From positions 1 to 64,000 of the forward strand of contig JALNXD010000013.1 of assembly GCA_023230565.1 (NCBI GenBank): 64,000 nt of DNA, written 5' to 3'. Below are positions 1-8,837 of this stretch, in pieces. Source of the stretch: Syntrophales bacterium (lineage in GTDB: Bacteria > Desulfobacterota > Syntrophia > Syntrophales > UBA2210). Within the stretch, counting starts at the first letter, position 1. Every line of letters starts with the position of its first letter. The notes beneath the pieces are model-generated. The model did no database searches. It was given only the letters and a program-made list of their open reading frames with translations, and was not told where the DNA came from. A program made the position numbers and the translations under genes.

Positions 1-357
1 CGTCGTCAGGAGATCAGCTACGAGTTTTGCCGTAATCGGTGCCCGTGGCGCGGCTTTCCTGTCCTGCCGGGCGTAACCGTAATAGGGCATAACTGCTGTG
101 ACTCTGTCCGCGGAAGCCCTTTTCATTGCATCAATCATGACAAGGAGTTCCATGAGATTTTTATTGACCGGATTTGAGGTAGACTGAACAATGAACACAT
201 CCATACCCCGTACATTTTCATTTATCTCAACGCGCGTTTCACCATCGCTGAACGTTGTTACATTCGCTTTACCCAGCGCAATGCCGAGTTTATCACTGAT
301 CTGGCGCGCCAGTTCCAAACTGGAATTACCTGAAAATATTCTCATCCGTTCTAGCAT
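1..357 (-). CDS. prs: Ribose-phosphate pyrophosphokinase, N-terminal part (cut by the window edge)
   Basis: Makes phosphoribosyl pyrophosphate from ribose 5-phosphate and ATP for nucleotide, His and Trp synthesis in the cytosol. The 119 visible codons read MRIFSGNSSLELA, then FSDGETRVEINENVRG, VFIVQSTSNPVN and MPYYGYARQDRK, the typical N-terminal half of Prs including the conserved YGYARQDRK segment. The rest lies left of base 1. I chose the ATG at 357 (MLERMRIF) because GAGAAGAG sits 9 bases upstream; the ATG at 345 gives the more usual MRIFSG start but has no good ribosome binding site. It follows ispE and tRNA-Gln on the same strand, an arrangement I recall from many deltaproteobacteria. 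Identity is sure, start moderately so. Confidence 0.93.
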   Translation of the reverse strand, partial: MLERMRIFSGNSSLELARQISDKLGIALGKANVTTFSDGETRVEINENVRGMDVFIVQSTSNPVNKNLMELLVMIDAMKRASADRVTAVMPYYGYARQDRKAAPRAPITAKLVADLLTT

Positions 358-381
358 CAGACATATCTCTTCTCGTTCGAA

Positions 382-456
382 TGGCTGGGGCGGGAGGATT
401 CGAACCTCCGAATGCAGGAACCAAAATCCTGTGTCTTACCGCTTGACGACGCCCCA
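382..456 (-). tRNA. tRNA-Gln (anticodon TTG)
   Basis: On the minus strand the acceptor arm TGGGGCG pairs with CGCCCCA, the anticodon arm is CAGGA-TTTTGGT-TCCTG with anticodon TTG (reads CAA, Gln), and the T arm GGAGG-TTCGAAT-CCTCC is canonical. The 3' CCA is encoded (bases 382-384 on the plus strand read TGG). It lies between ispE and prs in the same direction and is probably processed from their transcript. Confidence 0.95.
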
Positions 457-514
457 ATTTCTTGTTTGAAAAGCACTGTAACAATTTACTCGGCCTTCCC
501 GGCAATAGCATCTT

Positions 515-1360
515 TTACAGAGCACGGACACTGCAAACAAATGGGAAACCGTCTTTTTTCAGTTCCCTTGAGGCCTTTTCAGCATCGGTTTTATTTCTGA
601 AGATACCGAATACAGTCGGTCCGCTTCCTGACATCAAAGAACCGAGAGCGCCATTTGCCTTCAAGCGATCTTTAATTATCCTTATAGACGGACACATCCT
701 CTCAGATACATCTTCGAGATCGTTTTGAAGCTCTCCCGCTATCCGGGTTACTGTTTGAAGTCGCGGGATGTTATATTGGATTGCCCTGTTTGTCAATCCT
801 AATTTTAAGCTTTCATAGACCCTGCGGGTTGAAAGTTCTACTCCCGGATTAACAAGAACATACCAGAGCCCCGGAATTTTCTCCGATTCGCGAAGGCGGT
901 CTCCAACTCCAAATGCCCAGGCGGTTTTTTCAAAAATGAAGAATGGAACATCGGCGCCAAGCGATGCGCCCATTTCCATAAGGTCATCTTTCGTGAGAGC
1001 GGCGCCTGTCATTTCATTGAGGGCCATAAGAGTGGTCGCTGCATTTGAACTTCCTCCTCCAAGACCCGCCGCAACAGGAATCTCTTTTTTTAATGTGATT
1101 TCGATCCCTCCTTGCCATCCGGTTTTTTCGAAAAACAGTTTGGCGGCCCTCACGGCTATATTCCCCTCGTCCGTTGGAAGCCCGCTTCCCGGACAATGCA
1201 TCACAATGCCATTGCCGCGAGAGATAAATCTCATTTGATCAAAAAGATTTATCCGCTGCATCAGGCTCGCCAACTCATGGTATCCGTCTTCCCGCTTCTT
1301 CAGAACCCTGAGGATCAGATTAATTTTTGCCGGAGATCTTTTTACTGTACCGGTATTCAC
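515..1360 (-). CDS. ispE: 4-diphosphocytidyl-2-C-methyl-D-erythritol kinase
   Basis: GHMP-family kinase that phosphorylates CDP-methylerythritol in the MEP route to isoprenoids (cytosol). The 281-residue length is normal for IspE. The N-terminal SPAKINLILRV block is typical, and the ATP-binding glycine/serine loop PVAAGLGGGSSNAAT is at residues 95-109; GSLMSGSGPTVFGIF near residue 250 is the C-terminal GHMP motif. It starts with GTG at 1360, and its first four bases (GTGA) overlap the stop codon of the upstream DUF1844 gene, pointing to translational coupling. Downstream come tRNA-Gln and prs. Confidence 0.95.
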   Translation of the reverse strand: MNTGTVKRSPAKINLILRVLKKREDGYHELASLMQRINLFDQMRFISRGNGIVMHCPGSGLPTDEGNIAVRAAKLFFEKTGWQGGIEITLKKEIPVAAGLGGGSSNAATTLMALNEMTGAALTKDDLMEMGASLGADVPFFIFEKTAWAFGVGDRLRESEKIPGLWYVLVNPGVELSTRRVYESLKLGLTNRAIQYNIPRLQTVTRIAGELQNDLEDVSERMCPSIRIIKDRLKANGALGSLMSGSGPTVFGIFRNKTDAEKASRELKKDGFPFVCSVRAL

Positions 1361-1788
1361 TTTTCCTTTACGAATCTCATCTGCAAGTCATAAAGAATGC
1401 TATCGATCAATTGTGTTTCATTTTGATCGAGATTACCTTTTGTTTTTGCCTTTAACATGGCAATAATATCTATCATCTGCCCGGCAGCCGCAAGATTTTT
1501 TTCCTTTTTTCCGGTTGCAGGATCGGCCATATCACCAAAATGCAGTGCCGCTGATGTATACAGAGACATAATAAAACCGGGAAAATCAATCGCCGCTAAT
1601 TGATCGGCTGCGTGCGCCGCATTAGAATCCTCCCGAGTTTCCCTTGATGCTCGTATTTCTTCCTGCGTTTTCGCTTCTTTATTGTGTGCGGGACGTTCCG
1701 GCTCTTGCTTCCGCTCTTTTTCTCCCTCTTCTCCGAAGATTCTCCTGTCTTTTATTACAAAACCTTTCTCCTCTTTTTCTTCTGCCAT
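1357..1788 (-). CDS. DUF1844 family protein
   Basis: A 143-residue cytosolic protein. The first 60 or so residues are highly charged and low in complexity (many Glu, Lys, Arg) and probably disordered. The second half, from FPGFIMSLYTSAALHFGDM to the end, matches my recollection of the DUF1844 domain, with the helix AAGQMIDIIAMLKAKTKGNL. No enzymatic motif is visible and the family function is unknown. GGAGGGACC precedes the ATG. It is translationally coupled to ispE by a 4-base overlap, which often occurs for this family in deltaproteobacteria, so a housekeeping role linked to isoprenoid or tRNA expression is possible but unproven. Confidence 0.8.
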   Translation of the reverse strand: MAEEKEEKGFVIKDRRIFGEEGEKERKQEPERPAHNKEAKTQEEIRASRETREDSNAAHAADQLAAIDFPGFIMSLYTSAALHFGDMADPATGKKEKNLAAAGQMIDIIAMLKAKTKGNLDQNETQLIDSILYDLQMRFVKEK

Positions 1789-2223
1789 GGTCCCTCCATA
1801 TTTTTTACTTACGTTATTTGCAACACTTAACTGTCAGGACGGAATTTCTTACTAGCACAAATGTCGGGAAAAGTCCAAATATGTAATTATCATCATAGCG
1901 GCCGGGGCTAAGTCTTTTTCAAGCTCAAAATCACCTGATCGGAAGAGATGTTGCGATATTTTTCGATTTCTTCAAAATTTCCAGTTTTATTAAAAAAGGG
2001 CCCTCGCACAGCGGGCCCTTAGAAGAACGGCTATGAGAAGATGCTGCACTATCAATATACCGAAGATACAACGCCCTGAGACAGGCGCAGGCCCTTGGAA
2101 TCCGATACCTTCCGGACTGCGGGCGGCGCTTCGATTACCCTGAGCAGCAGGCAAAAGAGCTGTGCACCCTCTTACAAAAATTTCTCTGCAAGAATATTTC
2201 TTGTATGCCGCTTATTATCGATT
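1789..2223. other. Intergenic region between htpX and DUF1844
   Basis: The 435 bases hold a leftward terminator (1990-2020) and presumably the promoter of the DUF1844-ispE-tRNA-prs unit near 1800-1900. A plus-strand frame without a stop codon (2037-2233) has a coding-like look but no start codon or ribosome binding site. I see no supported gene. Confidence 0.5.
1990..2020 (-). terminator. Rho-independent terminator downstream of htpX
   Basis: AAGGGCCC at 1996-2003 pairs perfectly with GGGCCCTT at 2013-2020 around a 9-base loop; on the minus strand the stem is followed by a run of T. It lies about 200 bases past the htpX stop and would end the diadenylate cyclase-clpB-htpX transcript. Confidence 0.8.
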
Positions 2224-3072
2224 TTATTCCGGCTGTATTCTTTTAAGCCTCTCTATCCTTTTCTCCATAGGCGGGTGCGTACTGAAAAGATTCATCATCG
2301 ATCTCGCCCGCAACGGGTTTACAATAAACAAATGCGCTGTCGAGGCGTGTGCCTCTTTCATTGGAAGGGATTTCGCAGCCCTGGACAATTTTTCCAGGGC
2401 TGCGGCCAAACCGTAAGGTGTTCCCGCGATACGGGCACCACCATCATCAGCCATATACTCACGGGATCTTGAAATGGCCATCTGAATCAACATGGCCGCA
2501 ATCGGTGAAAGAATTGCCATTGCGATAAGGCCGATAATACCTCCGCCTTCATCATCGTCGCTTCTTCCAAAACCGAAGATGGCCGCCCATTGCGCCATAT
2601 TGGCAAGCATCATTATAGCGCCCGCTATAGTAGCTGCGATTGAACTCACAAGAATATCCCTGTTCTTGATGTGGGTCAACTCATGCGCAATTACACCTTC
2701 CAGCTCTTCTTTGCTTAAGATCTTCAGAATCCCCTCCGTAACGGCCACTACCGCATGGTCCTCATTCCTCCCTGTAGCAAACGCATTGGGAGAATTGCCG
2801 GGCACGATATAGACCCGGGGCATGGGAATACCTGCTCTCATCGCCAGATCCCTTACCATTGCATACAGGCCCGGAGCTTCGGATTCGCCGACCTGACGTG
2901 CCCGGTACATGGAAAGAACTATCTTGTCGGAAAACCAATAACTTCCGAAGTTCATTACCATGGCAAAAATAAAAGCGATAACAACGCCCTGTCTGCCCCC
3001 GAAAAGACCTCCTATAAGCATAAGAAGTCCGGTCAGAGCACCCAGAAAAATCACTGTCTTAAGTTGATTCAT
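2224..3072 (-). CDS. htpX: Membrane zinc metalloprotease HtpX (M48)
   Basis: Inner-membrane quality-control protease that degrades misfolded membrane proteins. The zinc motif HELTH is at residues 130-134 of the 282-residue product and the downstream EYMADDGGA block carries the likely third ligand Glu. Two hydrophobic segments lie at the N-terminus (TVIFLGALTGLLMLIGGLF and VVIAFIFAMVMNFG) and two in the middle (ILVSSIAATIAGAIMMLANM and IIGLIAMAILSPIAAMLI), the usual topology. I preferred the ATG at 3072 (MNQLKTVIF) to one eight codons upstream because it matches family starts and has GGAG 10 bases before it. It follows clpB by 36 bases, so both proteases/chaperones are probably co-expressed under stress. 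Confidence 0.93.
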   Translation of the reverse strand: MNQLKTVIFLGALTGLLMLIGGLFGGRQGVVIAFIFAMVMNFGSYWFSDKIVLSMYRARQVGESEAPGLYAMVRDLAMRAGIPMPRVYIVPGNSPNAFATGRNEDHAVVAVTEGILKILSKEELEGVIAHELTHIKNRDILVSSIAATIAGAIMMLANMAQWAAIFGFGRSDDDEGGGIIGLIAMAILSPIAAMLIQMAISRSREYMADDGGARIAGTPYGLAAALEKLSRAAKSLPMKEAHASTAHLFIVNPLRARSMMNLFSTHPPMEKRIERLKRIQPE

Positions 3073-3108
3073 ATTCTCTACACTCCAATGTTCCAATAGG
3101 GGTATTTT

Positions 3109-5694
3109 TTATACTTTCTTAAACGTTACATCTCCCTTATCCAAATCAACAAGAACCCTGTCGCCTTCTGCAAATTCTCCTTCCAGAATCCTCGTCGCCA
3201 GGCTGTCTTCTACCAACTTCTGGAGTGCCCTTTTCAGAGGCCGTGCTCCATACGAAGGATCAAAACCCGCCTCGGCGATGTATCGTTTTGCACTGTCCGT
3301 GAGATCCAGATCCATCTGCCTTGCCTGAAGGCGCTTCCTGATCTGGCCAATCTGAATATTTACAATATTGCCGATATCGTCCAAAGTCAATGGCCTGAAG
3401 GTAATAATATCATCTATCCTGTTCAGGAACTCGGGCTTGAACGTCGCTCTCAGAGCATCCATTGTCATCCGCTGTTTCTCATCCTGGCTTAACGTCGCAT
3501 CTTGAAGCCAATGACCTCCGATATTGGATGTCATAATATTAATCGTATTCTTGAAATCGACCGTCCTTCCATGCCCGTCGGTAAGACGACCGTCATCCAG
3601 AATCTGAAGCAGAATATTGAATACATCAGGATGCGCTTTTTCAATCTCATCAAAAAGCAAAACCGAATAGGGACGCCTCCTCACTGCTTCGGTAAGGTGC
3701 CCCCCTTCTTCATATCCCACGTATCCCGGAGGGGCTCCGATCAGCCGGGCAACAGAATGTTTTTCCATATATTCCGACATATCTATCCTGACCATTGCCT
3801 GCTCGTCATCGAACATAAATTCTGCCAGTGCCTTGCTGAGCTCAGTTTTACCTACCCCGGTCGGTCCCATGAAAATGAATGATCCGATCGGCCGGTTGGG
3901 ATCCTGCAAACCAGAGCGCGCTCTCCGCAAGGCATTTGATATGACATTGATAGCCTGGTCTTGTCCGACCACTCTCATTTTAAGGCGCTCTTCCATATGG
4001 AGAAGCTTTTGCACGTCGCTTTCCATCATGCGGGAGACCGGAATGCCGGTCCAATTTGCCACCACTTCAGCAACATCTTCTGCATCTACTTCTTCTTTCA
4101 GAGTTTTCGATTCCTTCTGGAGCTCTTCCAATTTAGCCGATTTCGCTTCGAGATCCTTGTTCATCTGTACAAGGTCGCCATACCGGATTTCCGCCGCTCT
4201 GGCAAGATCACCCTGGCGCTGTGCATTCTGCTCGGCCGTTTTAAGCTCCTCGATCTTTTCTTTAATGGCCTGAATCGCCTTAATAGTATCCTTTTCCTTC
4301 ATCCAGTGAAGTTTCATCCCGTCCCGAGATTCCTTCAAATCGGCTAATTCTCTTTCAATTTTTGAAAGTCTTTCTTTCGAAGTGCTATCCGATTCCTTCT
4401 TGAGCGATTCCGCCTCTATTTGCAACTGCAGAATTTTCCGTTCTATAACATCAATTTCGGCAGGCATACTGTCAAGCTCGATCCGCAGACGGGATGCAGA
4501 TTCATCAATTAAGTCAACTGCCTTATCCGGCAAAAACCGATCGCTTATATATCGGTCGGAAAGAGTAGCTGCTGCGATGATAGCGGAATCCTTTATCCTG
4601 ACTCCATGATGAACCTCATATCGTTCCTTGAGTCCCCTCAATATGGCGATTGTATCTTCAACATTCGGCTCCTGCACTAAAATCGGCTGAAAACGCCGCT
4701 CCAGAGCTGCATCTTTTTCTATATATTTTCTGTATTCATTGAGTGTCGTTGCTCCTACACACCGAAGCTCACCCCTGGCCAGTGCGGGCTTGAGCATATT
4801 GGATGCATCCACTGCTCCCTCGGCGGCACCTGCACCTACCATCGTATGAAGTTCATCAATGAAAAGAATTATTTCTCCGCCCGCATCCGTTACCTCTTTT
4901 AAAACCGCTTTCAGCCGGTCTTCAAATTCTCCGCGATACTTCGCACCTGCGATAAGTGCCCCCATATCGAGGCCCAAGACTCTTTTATTTTTGAGGCTTT
5001 CCGGCACGTCCCCATTGACTATTCTCTGCGCCAGACCTTCTACTATCGCTGTTTTTCCAACGCCGGGATCGCCTATCAGTACAGGATTGTTCTTGGTTCT
5101 GCGCGAAAGGACTTGCATAATCCTTCTGATTTCATCATCTCTTCCGATTACCGGATCGAACTTTCCCTTTCTTGAAATCTCGTTAAAATCTCTGGCAAAT
5201 CTTTTCAGCGCCTGATATTTGTCTTCGGGATTCGGATCGGTAATCCGCTGACCTCCCCTGATTTCCACTAGGATCTTCAAAAGAGCGTCTTTTGTAACGC
5301 CATATCCTGTCAATACCTTGAACGCTTCCCCTTCCCCGGTATCGACAATTGCGATCAGCATGTGCTCCACGCTTACATATTCGTCCTTGAGACGGGCTGC
5401 TTCAACCAGAGCTGTGTCAACAATTTTTTTAAGTCCGGGGGTAACATATGCCTGTCCGGCACCGGCACCGGAAACGGAAGGCATTTTTTCCAGAGCTTTT
5501 ACCAGATCTCCTTCCACTCTTGCGGGATCGACTCCTATTTTCTTGAGAATTTCCGGAACGATCCCTTCCTCCTGTCTGATAAGCGCAAGCAATACATGCT
5601 CAGCCTCAATCCCCTGATGGCCGTAATTAGCACCCGCCCGTTCAGCTTCTTGAAAGGCTTCCTGAAGTTTTAAGGTAAATTTATCAAATCTCAT
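3109..5694 (-). CDS. clpB: ATP-dependent chaperone ClpB
   Basis: Hexameric AAA+ disaggregase that works with DnaK to rescue aggregated proteins. The 861 residues show, in order, the Clp N-terminal repeat domain, AAA1 with Walker A GDPGVGKTAIVEG and Walker B ILFIDELHTM, a long coiled middle domain rich in Lys and Glu (about residues 395-530), and AAA2 with Walker A GPTGVGKTELSKAL and LLFDEIEKAHPDVF. The middle domain separates ClpB from ClpA and ClpC. The start chosen is ATG 5694 (MRFDKFTLK), with GGAGG five bases upstream; an upstream in-frame ATG has no such site. It starts 10 bases after the diadenylate cyclase stop. Confidence 0.97.
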   Translation of the reverse strand: MRFDKFTLKLQEAFQEAERAGANYGHQGIEAEHVLLALIRQEEGIVPEILKKIGVDPARVEGDLVKALEKMPSVSGAGAGQAYVTPGLKKIVDTALVEAARLKDEYVSVEHMLIAIVDTGEGEAFKVLTGYGVTKDALLKILVEIRGGQRITDPNPEDKYQALKRFARDFNEISRKGKFDPVIGRDDEIRRIMQVLSRRTKNNPVLIGDPGVGKTAIVEGLAQRIVNGDVPESLKNKRVLGLDMGALIAGAKYRGEFEDRLKAVLKEVTDAGGEIILFIDELHTMVGAGAAEGAVDASNMLKPALARGELRCVGATTLNEYRKYIEKDAALERRFQPILVQEPNVEDTIAILRGLKERYEVHHGVRIKDSAIIAAATLSDRYISDRFLPDKAVDLIDESASRLRIELDSMPAEIDVIERKILQLQIEAESLKKESDSTSKERLSKIERELADLKESRDGMKLHWMKEKDTIKAIQAIKEKIEELKTAEQNAQRQGDLARAAEIRYGDLVQMNKDLEAKSAKLEELQKESKTLKEEVDAEDVAEVVANWTGIPVSRMMESDVQKLLHMEERLKMRVVGQDQAINVISNALRRARSGLQDPNRPIGSFIFMGPTGVGKTELSKALAEFMFDDEQAMVRIDMSEYMEKHSVARLIGAPPGYVGYEEGGHLTEAVRRRPYSVLLFDEIEKAHPDVFNILLQILDDGRLTDGHGRTVDFKNTINIMTSNIGGHWLQDATLSQDEKQRMTMDALRATFKPEFLNRIDDIITFRPLTLDDIGNIVNIQIGQIRKRLQARQMDLDLTDSAKRYIAEAGFDPSYGARPLKRALQKLVEDSLATRILEGEFAEGDRVLVDLDKGDVTFKKV

Positions 5695-5704
5695 AATTCC
5701 TCCG

Positions 5705-6574
5705 TTATCCAAGAGCCTTCTCTATATCCACGAATATCTTGCCTTTCCTGAAAATTCTTACAGTACCTGTCGATTCGGAGACAACGATTGCAATGGCATT
5801 TGTTACATTAGTAATTCCTGCGGCAACTATATGCCTGCTGCCGAGCCCTTTCGGAAACTCCTTGCCGTTTTCCAAAGCGACATTGAGATGTCTGCCGGCG
5901 GTGATAAGAACACCGTTTTCCTTGATTACAAAAGCACCGTCAAGCGCAGAAAACTCCTTTATAGTTTCCTTAAGATCGTAATTCATTATATTCCGTTCTT
6001 CCTCATTGTAGCCCATAAACGGATTAATGATCATCTGACGAGACAATCCCATCACTTTTTCATGATCGCCGATTACGAAGATCGTACCGACCGGCCTCCC
6101 TTCTCTTCCCTGAGCAGCCAGTTCCAGTGCCACATTCAGAACCGAGTCAAAGACTTCGGGTTGGATTCCTTCAAAAATATTTTGCATATCTCCTGAAGAC
6201 AGTATCTCAAACTCGCTATCCACATCTACGACAAAGAGATTTTCTATGTAATCAAGCCTGGAAGAGCCTGTGAGACAGATCATTTTATCCCCGGGCCCGA
6301 ACATGCCTGCCGTCATCCCTTTAATTATCGCTATCTTCATCTGACTTACCGGCGTCACACGCACATTTGGAATTTCTATTATACCCCCGAAACTTCCTTC
6401 CGGCTTTTCAGTTTCCTTCTCCTTCCTCCATACCAGAATTGTCCGTGATTGCATCTGATCATCAACGGAAAAATCTTCAGGCACCACATCGCTGCTTATC
6501 AAAATTGCCTTCGCATTCAATTCTTTTGCAAAGGCGGCGGCAAAATCCATCACCAAGACATTCGCTGAATTCAT
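5705..6574 (-). CDS. Diadenylate cyclase (DisA_N/DAC domain, DacZ-like)
   Basis: Predicted to make cyclic di-AMP from two ATP. The C-terminal third is a DAC domain: DGA at residues 212-214, ITAGRHLNVA, GSRH at 245-248 (the family GxRH motif) and IAIVVSESTG at 261-270. The first 110 or so residues form a separate alpha/beta domain (HEKVMGLSRQ and VGTIFVIGD lie between the two), an arrangement that recalls archaeal DacZ more than the membrane CdaA; there are no membrane segments. AGGG precedes the ATG. It opens the operon with clpB and htpX, suggesting a link between c-di-AMP and protein-quality stress. The family call is firm; the exact subclass and any target are inference. Confidence 0.82.
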   Translation of the reverse strand: MNSANVLVMDFAAAFAKELNAKAILISSDVVPEDFSVDDQMQSRTILVWRKEKETEKPEGSFGGIIEIPNVRVTPVSQMKIAIIKGMTAGMFGPGDKMICLTGSSRLDYIENLFVVDVDSEFEILSSGDMQNIFEGIQPEVFDSVLNVALELAAQGREGRPVGTIFVIGDHEKVMGLSRQMIINPFMGYNEEERNIMNYDLKETIKEFSALDGAFVIKENGVLITAGRHLNVALENGKEFPKGLGSRHIVAAGITNVTNAIAIVVSESTGTVRIFRKGKIFVDIEKALG

Positions 6575-6721
6575 TTACATTCCCTTGGATTCAAATTATC
6601 TTTGTGTTATTTAAGAATCTTCAAATTATTTCAAACTGTTTTGTCCATAATGTAAGCACCCGGCCGATCTGTGTCAAGCAGGATATGGCAGAGAGTCCTG
6701 TATGCCGTGACAAAGGAGGAA

Positions 6722-6806
6722 AGGAAAAAAGAAAGGGCCGCATAAGAAAAGGTGCTGCGAAGTTCAATATCTACCGGAGGCACAAAAGAAACGGTACGGC
6801 CCTTTC
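6722..6806 (-). terminator. Possible terminator with long loop, downstream of the binding-protein gene
   Basis: A perfect 10-base inverted repeat, GAAAGGGCCG (6731-6740) and CGGCCCTTTC (6797-6806), encloses a 56-base loop; on the minus strand the stem is followed by TTTTTTCC. The location just after the leftward substrate-binding protein gene fits a terminator. The long loop is unusual. Confidence 0.5.
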
Positions 6807-6856
6807 GGAACGGGGTCCGCTACACAGCGGTTTTGAAAGTTTTTTTCCGGATGGCC

Positions 6857-8194
6857 TTATTTACATCTGTCCAGATCCGCAGGAACCGGAGGTGTGCAGT
6901 ATTCCGAACTGATTCTCTCCGCTTTTCCATAGCTTGCACCTTTTTCATGCCATTTGTTGGGAAATTCGAACTGGGTCACAAACATATCTCGTATAACCTG
7001 GTGGTCGCAAGCCCGCATTTTCATTTTTCCCATAAGTCCCGTGTACTCGTCATTTTCCCAGGTTGCGATAATTTTTTCGGGATCCAGCGTCCCTGCCCGT
7101 TCGATCACATCGAACATCCAATATGTCGCATCTACACAACGCCCGAAAATGGTCACCGGCCAAATCCATTCATCAGTATCATACGGAGCAGACCAGTCTT
7201 TGGACGACTCATGCCAGATCTTTACAAAGGCATTGTTCTGCGGCGTATCGACGCTTACCATATAGTCGTTTGCATTAATCATAATTCTTCCGGCGGGGCC
7301 GCCTATCGACTCCATAGCCGGACGGCTGTCGATATAAAGATTGGCAATCGGCAGCGACATCCCCATGCCGACAGCCTGCTTCAGCATATTTGGGCCGTCA
7401 GGTGTCCAATCGCCTGAAAATATCACTTCGGCCCCGGCTCCCTGCACTTTGGTAAGGTATGGCGCAAAATCCTTCAGGAAGAGAGGATGGAATGCTTCAC
7501 CTACAATAACGGCGTCGGGATTATGTTTTTTTAAACCCGCTTTAAATCCTTGTGCCATATCATGTCCATAGGAATAATCCTGATTGAGAATGTAAAACTT
7601 CTTTTCCGGGCGTTTGGAAAAATAGTATGCCATTGCCTCGCCGAACATATTGGAATCCAGGCAGGTCCTGAATGCATAGCGATTAAAATTGGTCCCATCC
7701 ATAAGCGATGGTGAAAGAGACATTGGATTGTGGTAAATAACTTTATATTTCTCAGCGACTTTCTGAATGATAAGACAAATATGGCTTCCGGAAGCGCCCC
7801 AGAGAACATTCACCTTGTCTTCAAGGCAAAGCCGCTCTGCCGTTTTCTTGGTCACGGCCGGCTTGGATTGAGTATCGCCCTTGATAATCTCAACCATCTT
7901 CTTCTTGCCGTCTACTGAAATTCCGCCCCGCTTGTTAAGGTCATAGACCACCCATGAGTTTGTAAGCCAATAGTATCTGCCATTTGCTGCACCGGGCCCG
8001 GAAAAAGCCTCCATGAGGCCTATTTTAACTGTATCGCCTTCAGGAAAGGTTGTTTTGACGGGATCGAATTCAGACATATCCGCTATTTTGGCGGGATCAA
8101 ACGCAGCAGCAGCAGTCTGACCCGGAACAATAGCGTGGACGAGAAGAAGCATGCAGAAACAAACGATCATTGAAATTCTCTTACACCCTTTCAT
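6857..8194 (-). CDS. ABC transporter substrate-binding protein (branched-chain amino acid/urea type)
   Basis: Exported periplasmic solute-binding protein of the LivK-like type 1 fold, 445 residues. The N-terminus MKGCKRISMIVCFCMLLLVHA is a signal peptide ending near QTAAAA. The mature protein has the typical VKIGLMEAFSGPGAANGRYYW, GVEIIKGDTQSKP-like, and SYGHDMAQGFKAGLKKHNPDAVIVGE blocks. I took the ATG at 8194, with GGAG upstream, over a longer frame that would lack a signal peptide. No permease or ATPase gene is next to it, so the transporter partner is elsewhere or the protein acts as a sensor component. The substrate cannot be read from the sequence; short-chain acids, aromatic acids or amides are all possible in this family. 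Confidence 0.85.
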   Translation of the reverse strand: MKGCKRISMIVCFCMLLLVHAIVPGQTAAAAFDPAKIADMSEFDPVKTTFPEGDTVKIGLMEAFSGPGAANGRYYWLTNSWVVYDLNKRGGISVDGKKKMVEIIKGDTQSKPAVTKKTAERLCLEDKVNVLWGASGSHICLIIQKVAEKYKVIYHNPMSLSPSLMDGTNFNRYAFRTCLDSNMFGEAMAYYFSKRPEKKFYILNQDYSYGHDMAQGFKAGLKKHNPDAVIVGEAFHPLFLKDFAPYLTKVQGAGAEVIFSGDWTPDGPNMLKQAVGMGMSLPIANLYIDSRPAMESIGGPAGRIMINANDYMVSVDTPQNNAFVKIWHESSKDWSAPYDTDEWIWPVTIFGRCVDATYWMFDVIERAGTLDPEKIIATWENDEYTGLMGKMKMRACDHQVIRDMFVTQFEFPNKWHEKGASYGKAERISSEYCTPPVPADLDRCK

Positions 8195-8837
8195 AATAAC
8201 TCCTTTCTTATAAATAACCGTCATTCTTTCAACGGCCAAGCAGCCATATGCCGCTTCGCCTCCCATTGGGCGGCCGCATGTTCCCGGACGCCTGCCTTGC
8301 TGACAACTATTCAAAAAGGGCTCTGCTTTTTTGAGGCTTTTCTCTTATCTATCTGTGCGATATCCTCTTGATGTGGTAATCCTGCAGCGTATTTAATTAT
8401 TATTTGGTATAGAAGCATAAGAAAAAAGAAAATGACATATCGGTTTTGTACCTGGTTTTTATCTATACGAAATAGATACATTGCGCACATGGCGATTTCG
8501 TAAAAAAGCCATTATGCCGGTGAAGCCGCCTTAATGGAACGCACGTAATGAGTCGCATCATTTAAATATCGGCACACTCGCGCATGGCAGCGCAGACCAG
8601 CCGGCACGGGCACTTCGAATCGAAGCCATGATACCGGAAACACAGCTTATCTTCGGCCAAAATCTCATGCATGCAAAAAACACGCATGTGAAAGCTTTAT
8701 TTACATTCAATTATATTGCCGGAGCAGCCGGCATGAGGATCTTTTTATGAGAGCATCAAACATGCATTGACAAAAGCCCGGGAGAAACAGTAAGAGAAGT
8801 GATTCACTTTTCTTTGTTTTGCGGGAGGAGGTAAATG
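8195..8837. other. Divergent intergenic region, no gene seen
   Basis: About 640 bases separate the divergent binding-protein and acyl-CoA synthetase-like genes. I see no credible open frame. It must carry both promoters, and includes the palindrome at 8460-8478. Confidence 0.55.
8460..8478. promoter_or_regulatory. Palindrome, possible operator
   Basis: TATCTAT-ACGAA-ATAGATA is a perfect 7-base inverted repeat with a 5-base spacer in the divergent intergenic region. Its size suits a dimeric repressor of the TetR kind, but no such regulator is encoded nearby, so this is tentative. Confidence 0.3.

Noticed and set aside
2037..2233. Plus-strand open frame reading NALRQAQALGIRYLPDCGRR
   Set aside because: Looks coding-like but has no start codon or ribosome binding site and ends over the htpX stop; too weak to call as a gene or remnant.
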